Below, piece by piece: positions 62,644 through 64,000 of a stretch of 64,000 bases of DNA. The notes under the pieces are model-generated. The model had not been told where the DNA came from, made no database searches, and saw only the letters and a program-made list of their open reading frames with translations. The position numbers were made by a program, and so were the translations under genes. The number at the start of each line of letters is the position of its first letter. The stretch's first letter is position 1. The stretch is from UBA6115 sp050953005 (lineage in GTDB: Bacteria; Bacillota; Clostridia; Christensenellales; Aristaeellaceae): the NCBI GenBank assembly GCA_050953005.1, contig JBMNLV010000014.1:108313-172312 (forward strand). Reading direction: 5' to 3'.

Positions 62644-63483
62644 ATGAAAATCAGAATGATTGTGGACTCAACCGTGGACCTGATGCCGGAATACAAACGG
62701 CGGGTCAAGGTTGTTCCCCTCACCGTGCGCTTTGGCGATGAGGAGTATATCGACGGCGTGACCATTGACCACAAGACCTTTTACCAGAAGTTGATCGAAA
62801 CCGATGTGCTTCCCACCACCAGCCAGGCGACGCCGCCCGCCTTTGCCGACCAGTTCAGGCAGGCCCAAGAGGCCAATGAAGCCTGCCTTGTCATCACCTT
62901 GTCCTCCAAGCTTTCCGGCACCTGCCAAAGCGCCGTGCTGGCCTCACAGGAGTATGAGCATGTGTATGTGGTGGACAGCGCTTCAGCCGCTGTCGGCTCC
63001 GGCGTTTTGACCGAGCTTGCCTTCAGGTACATTGACCGGGGCCTGGACGCGAAGGCTGTCGCGGCCAAGCTTGAGGAGGATAAAAAGAAGATCGTCATCG
63101 TGGCCCTGGTGGACACCCTTGAATACCTGAAAAAAGGCGGGCGCCTCTCAAAGACTGTCGCTTTCGCGGGCTCCGTGCTCAATATCAAGCCTGTTTTGTC
63201 CGTCATTGACGGCGAGATCAACCTGCTTGGGAAAGCGATGGGCTCCAAGCGCGGCAACAACCTGCTGGCGCAGGAAATAGAAAAAGCCGGCGGCGTTGAT
63301 TTTACCAGGCCCACCCTGCTGGGCTACTCGGGGATATCCGACGCGCTGTTGCTCAAATATATCGAGGACAGCAGGCCCCTGTGGGAAAATGACCTGGACG
63401 AGGTCCGCTACGCCACCATCGGCCCCGTTATCGGGACCCATGCGGGGCCCAGCGCCGTGGCGGTGGCTTTCTTCAAAAAATAA
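62644..63483 (+). CDS. DegV family fatty-acid-binding protein
   Basis: A 279-residue DegV protein. IRMIVDSTVDLMPEY at the N-terminus, TTSQATPPAF near 60 (the family's T-S-Q-P-like lipid-binding loop), LSSKLSGTCQSA near 88, VVDSASAAVGSG and VDTLEYLKKGGRL near 160 follow the family order, with GPVIGTHAGPSAVAVAF at the C-terminus. DegV/FakB proteins bind a fatty acid and present it to the FakA kinase, so fatty acids enter phospholipid synthesis. AAAGGAGA precedes the ATG. It follows the aldehyde dehydrogenase by 13 bp and may be co-transcribed; the FakA partner is not in the window. Confidence 0.95.
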   Translation: MKIRMIVDSTVDLMPEYKRRVKVVPLTVRFGDEEYIDGVTIDHKTFYQKLIETDVLPTTSQATPPAFADQFRQAQEANEACLVITLSSKLSGTCQSAVLASQEYEHVYVVDSASAAVGSGVLTELAFRYIDRGLDAKAVAAKLEEDKKKIVIVALVDTLEYLKKGGRLSKTVAFAGSVLNIKPVLSVIDGEINLLGKAMGSKRGNNLLAQEIEKAGGVDFTRPTLLGYSGISDALLLKYIEDSRPLWENDLDEVRYATIGPVIGTHAGPSAVAVAFFKK

Positions 63484-63537
63484 ACCGCAGCGCGGTTTCA
63501 CAGATCAGCGTGAAAATGCGTTTTCATCCCTGTTTGT

Positions 63538-63552
63538 GTCGCTTTAAGCGAC
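63538..63552. terminator. short hairpin between the convergent degV and pdxA genes
   Basis: GTCGCTT-T-AAGCGAC is a perfect 7-bp palindrome in the 82-bp convergent gap; another small stem AAACCGC/GCGGTTT lies at 63482-63498. Either may aid termination. Confidence 0.35.
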
Positions 63553-63565
63553 ATGAGTTTTAGTA

Positions 63566-64000
63566 TTACAGTGAAAACTTGGACTTGGCCAGGCGGATGC
63601 CGTAGTCAATGGCGCCCAGCATGCTCCCGTGGCTGGCGCGTCCCTGCCAGGCCTGGTCAAAGGCGGTGCCATGGTCGACCGAGCTTCGGATGATGGGCAG
63701 GCCCAGGGTGATGTTGACCCCGTCCACCGAGCTCCAGGCCTGTTTCTCCCTGTCATAGCGGAAACCCTGTACCTTCATGGGGAGTGCCCCTGGTCGTGGT
63801 ACTGGGCGACAACGATATCGTGCAGGCCGCCAATGGCCCTGGAAAACACAGTGTCCGCCGGGAAGGGGCCCTGGGCGTCCAGTCCTTCGGCCCGGGCCAG
63901 CGAGATGGCAGGCGTGATCTCTTCAATTTCCTCACGCCCGAACAGCCCGCCCTCGCCCGCGTGCGGGTTGAGCGCGGCGACGGCGATGCGCGGGCGATTG
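63566..64000 (-). pseudogene. pdxA: PdxA-family 4-phosphohydroxy-L-threonine dehydrogenase, 3' part, frameshifted
   Basis: Reading on the minus strand from the window edge: ALNPHAGEGGLFGREEIEEI, DAQGPFPADTVF and VAQYHDQGHSP, then in another frame MKVQGFRYDREKQA, NITLGLPIIRSSVDHGTAFD and ASHGSMLGAIDYG to the stop at 63566. These are the conserved C-terminal motifs of PdxA, including metal-binding His residues (NPHAGE, YHDQGH, SVDHGTAFD). One base is missing at the G4 run 63779-63782 (C4 for C5 on the coding strand), probably a sequencing or replication slip. The N-terminal half lies outside the window. PdxA oxidises 4-phosphohydroxythreonine in pyridoxal phosphate synthesis; PdxA2-type paralogues act on D-threonate or erythronate phosphate. 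Confidence 0.85.

Overview
The window reads as chromosomal DNA of an anaerobic, plant- or host-glycan-degrading Firmicute, most likely a Clostridia-class bacterium. This is inferred from strong AGGAGG ribosome binding sites, three CUT1-type sugar ABC importers with glycoside hydrolases, a DegV protein, a membrane pyrophosphatase and Firmicute-type mobile DNA. No rRNA and no complete tRNA is visible, so the genus cannot be named.

Layout. (1) 1-3.3 kb: a compact set of two SAM methyltransferases, a metallo-beta-lactamase-fold hydrolase and an alpha/beta hydrolase, followed by a frameshifted and truncated copper P-type ATPase gene (copA). (2) 4.5-11.9 kb: a degraded integrative element with a P-loop helicase-like protein, a serine resolvase, two broken tyrosine integrases, a cysteine-rich VLP-type protein, three long direct-repeat modules and, at its end, the 5' half of a tRNA-Leu. 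(3) 12.1-17.2 kb: a minus-strand operon of sugar-binding protein, two permeases and a GH127 beta-L-arabinofuranosidase. An IS5/IS1182-type element now sits 48 bp upstream of the binding-protein gene. (4) 19.1-28.9 kb: a minus-strand operon of a GH63-like hydrolase, a lipoprotein adaptor, a large FtsX-type permease and two ATPases, divergent from a second DUF1680/GH127 enzyme. This block is bounded by inverted copies of the same IS end. (5) 29.3-37.9 kb: a lower-GC minus-strand locus with Gfo/Idh oxidoreductase, frameshifted binding protein, two permeases, an unrecognised TIM-barrel-like hydrolase and a GH2 beta-glucuronidase, which suggests glucuronide use. (6) 38.2-39.2 kb: an IS630 element, after which the sequence switches sharply to high GC inside a truncated FtsX gene. 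(7) 39.9-45.7 kb: a third sugar importer and two zinc dehydrogenases. Their two promoters carry the same LacI-type operator, so they look co-regulated. (8) 45.7-51.1 kb: an IS481-type element inside 28-bp direct repeats, a DUF454 protein, a heterodimeric ABC exporter and a methyltransferase remnant. (9) 51.4-64 kb, high GC: hppA pyrophosphatase, a ferric-iron-type ABC importer, a YjbR protein, a decayed ECF sigma/anti-sigma pair, a MarR regulator, the end of an iron alcohol dehydrogenase, an aldehyde dehydrogenase, DegV and the 3' part of pdxA.

A general caution: at least ten genes are split by single-base shifts or a stop codon, and many of the shifts lie in homopolymer runs. Some are probably real decay (integrases, sigma/anti-sigma, copA). 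Others (aldehyde dehydrogenase, pdxA, binding protein, ABC ATPase) could be uncorrected sequencing indels.
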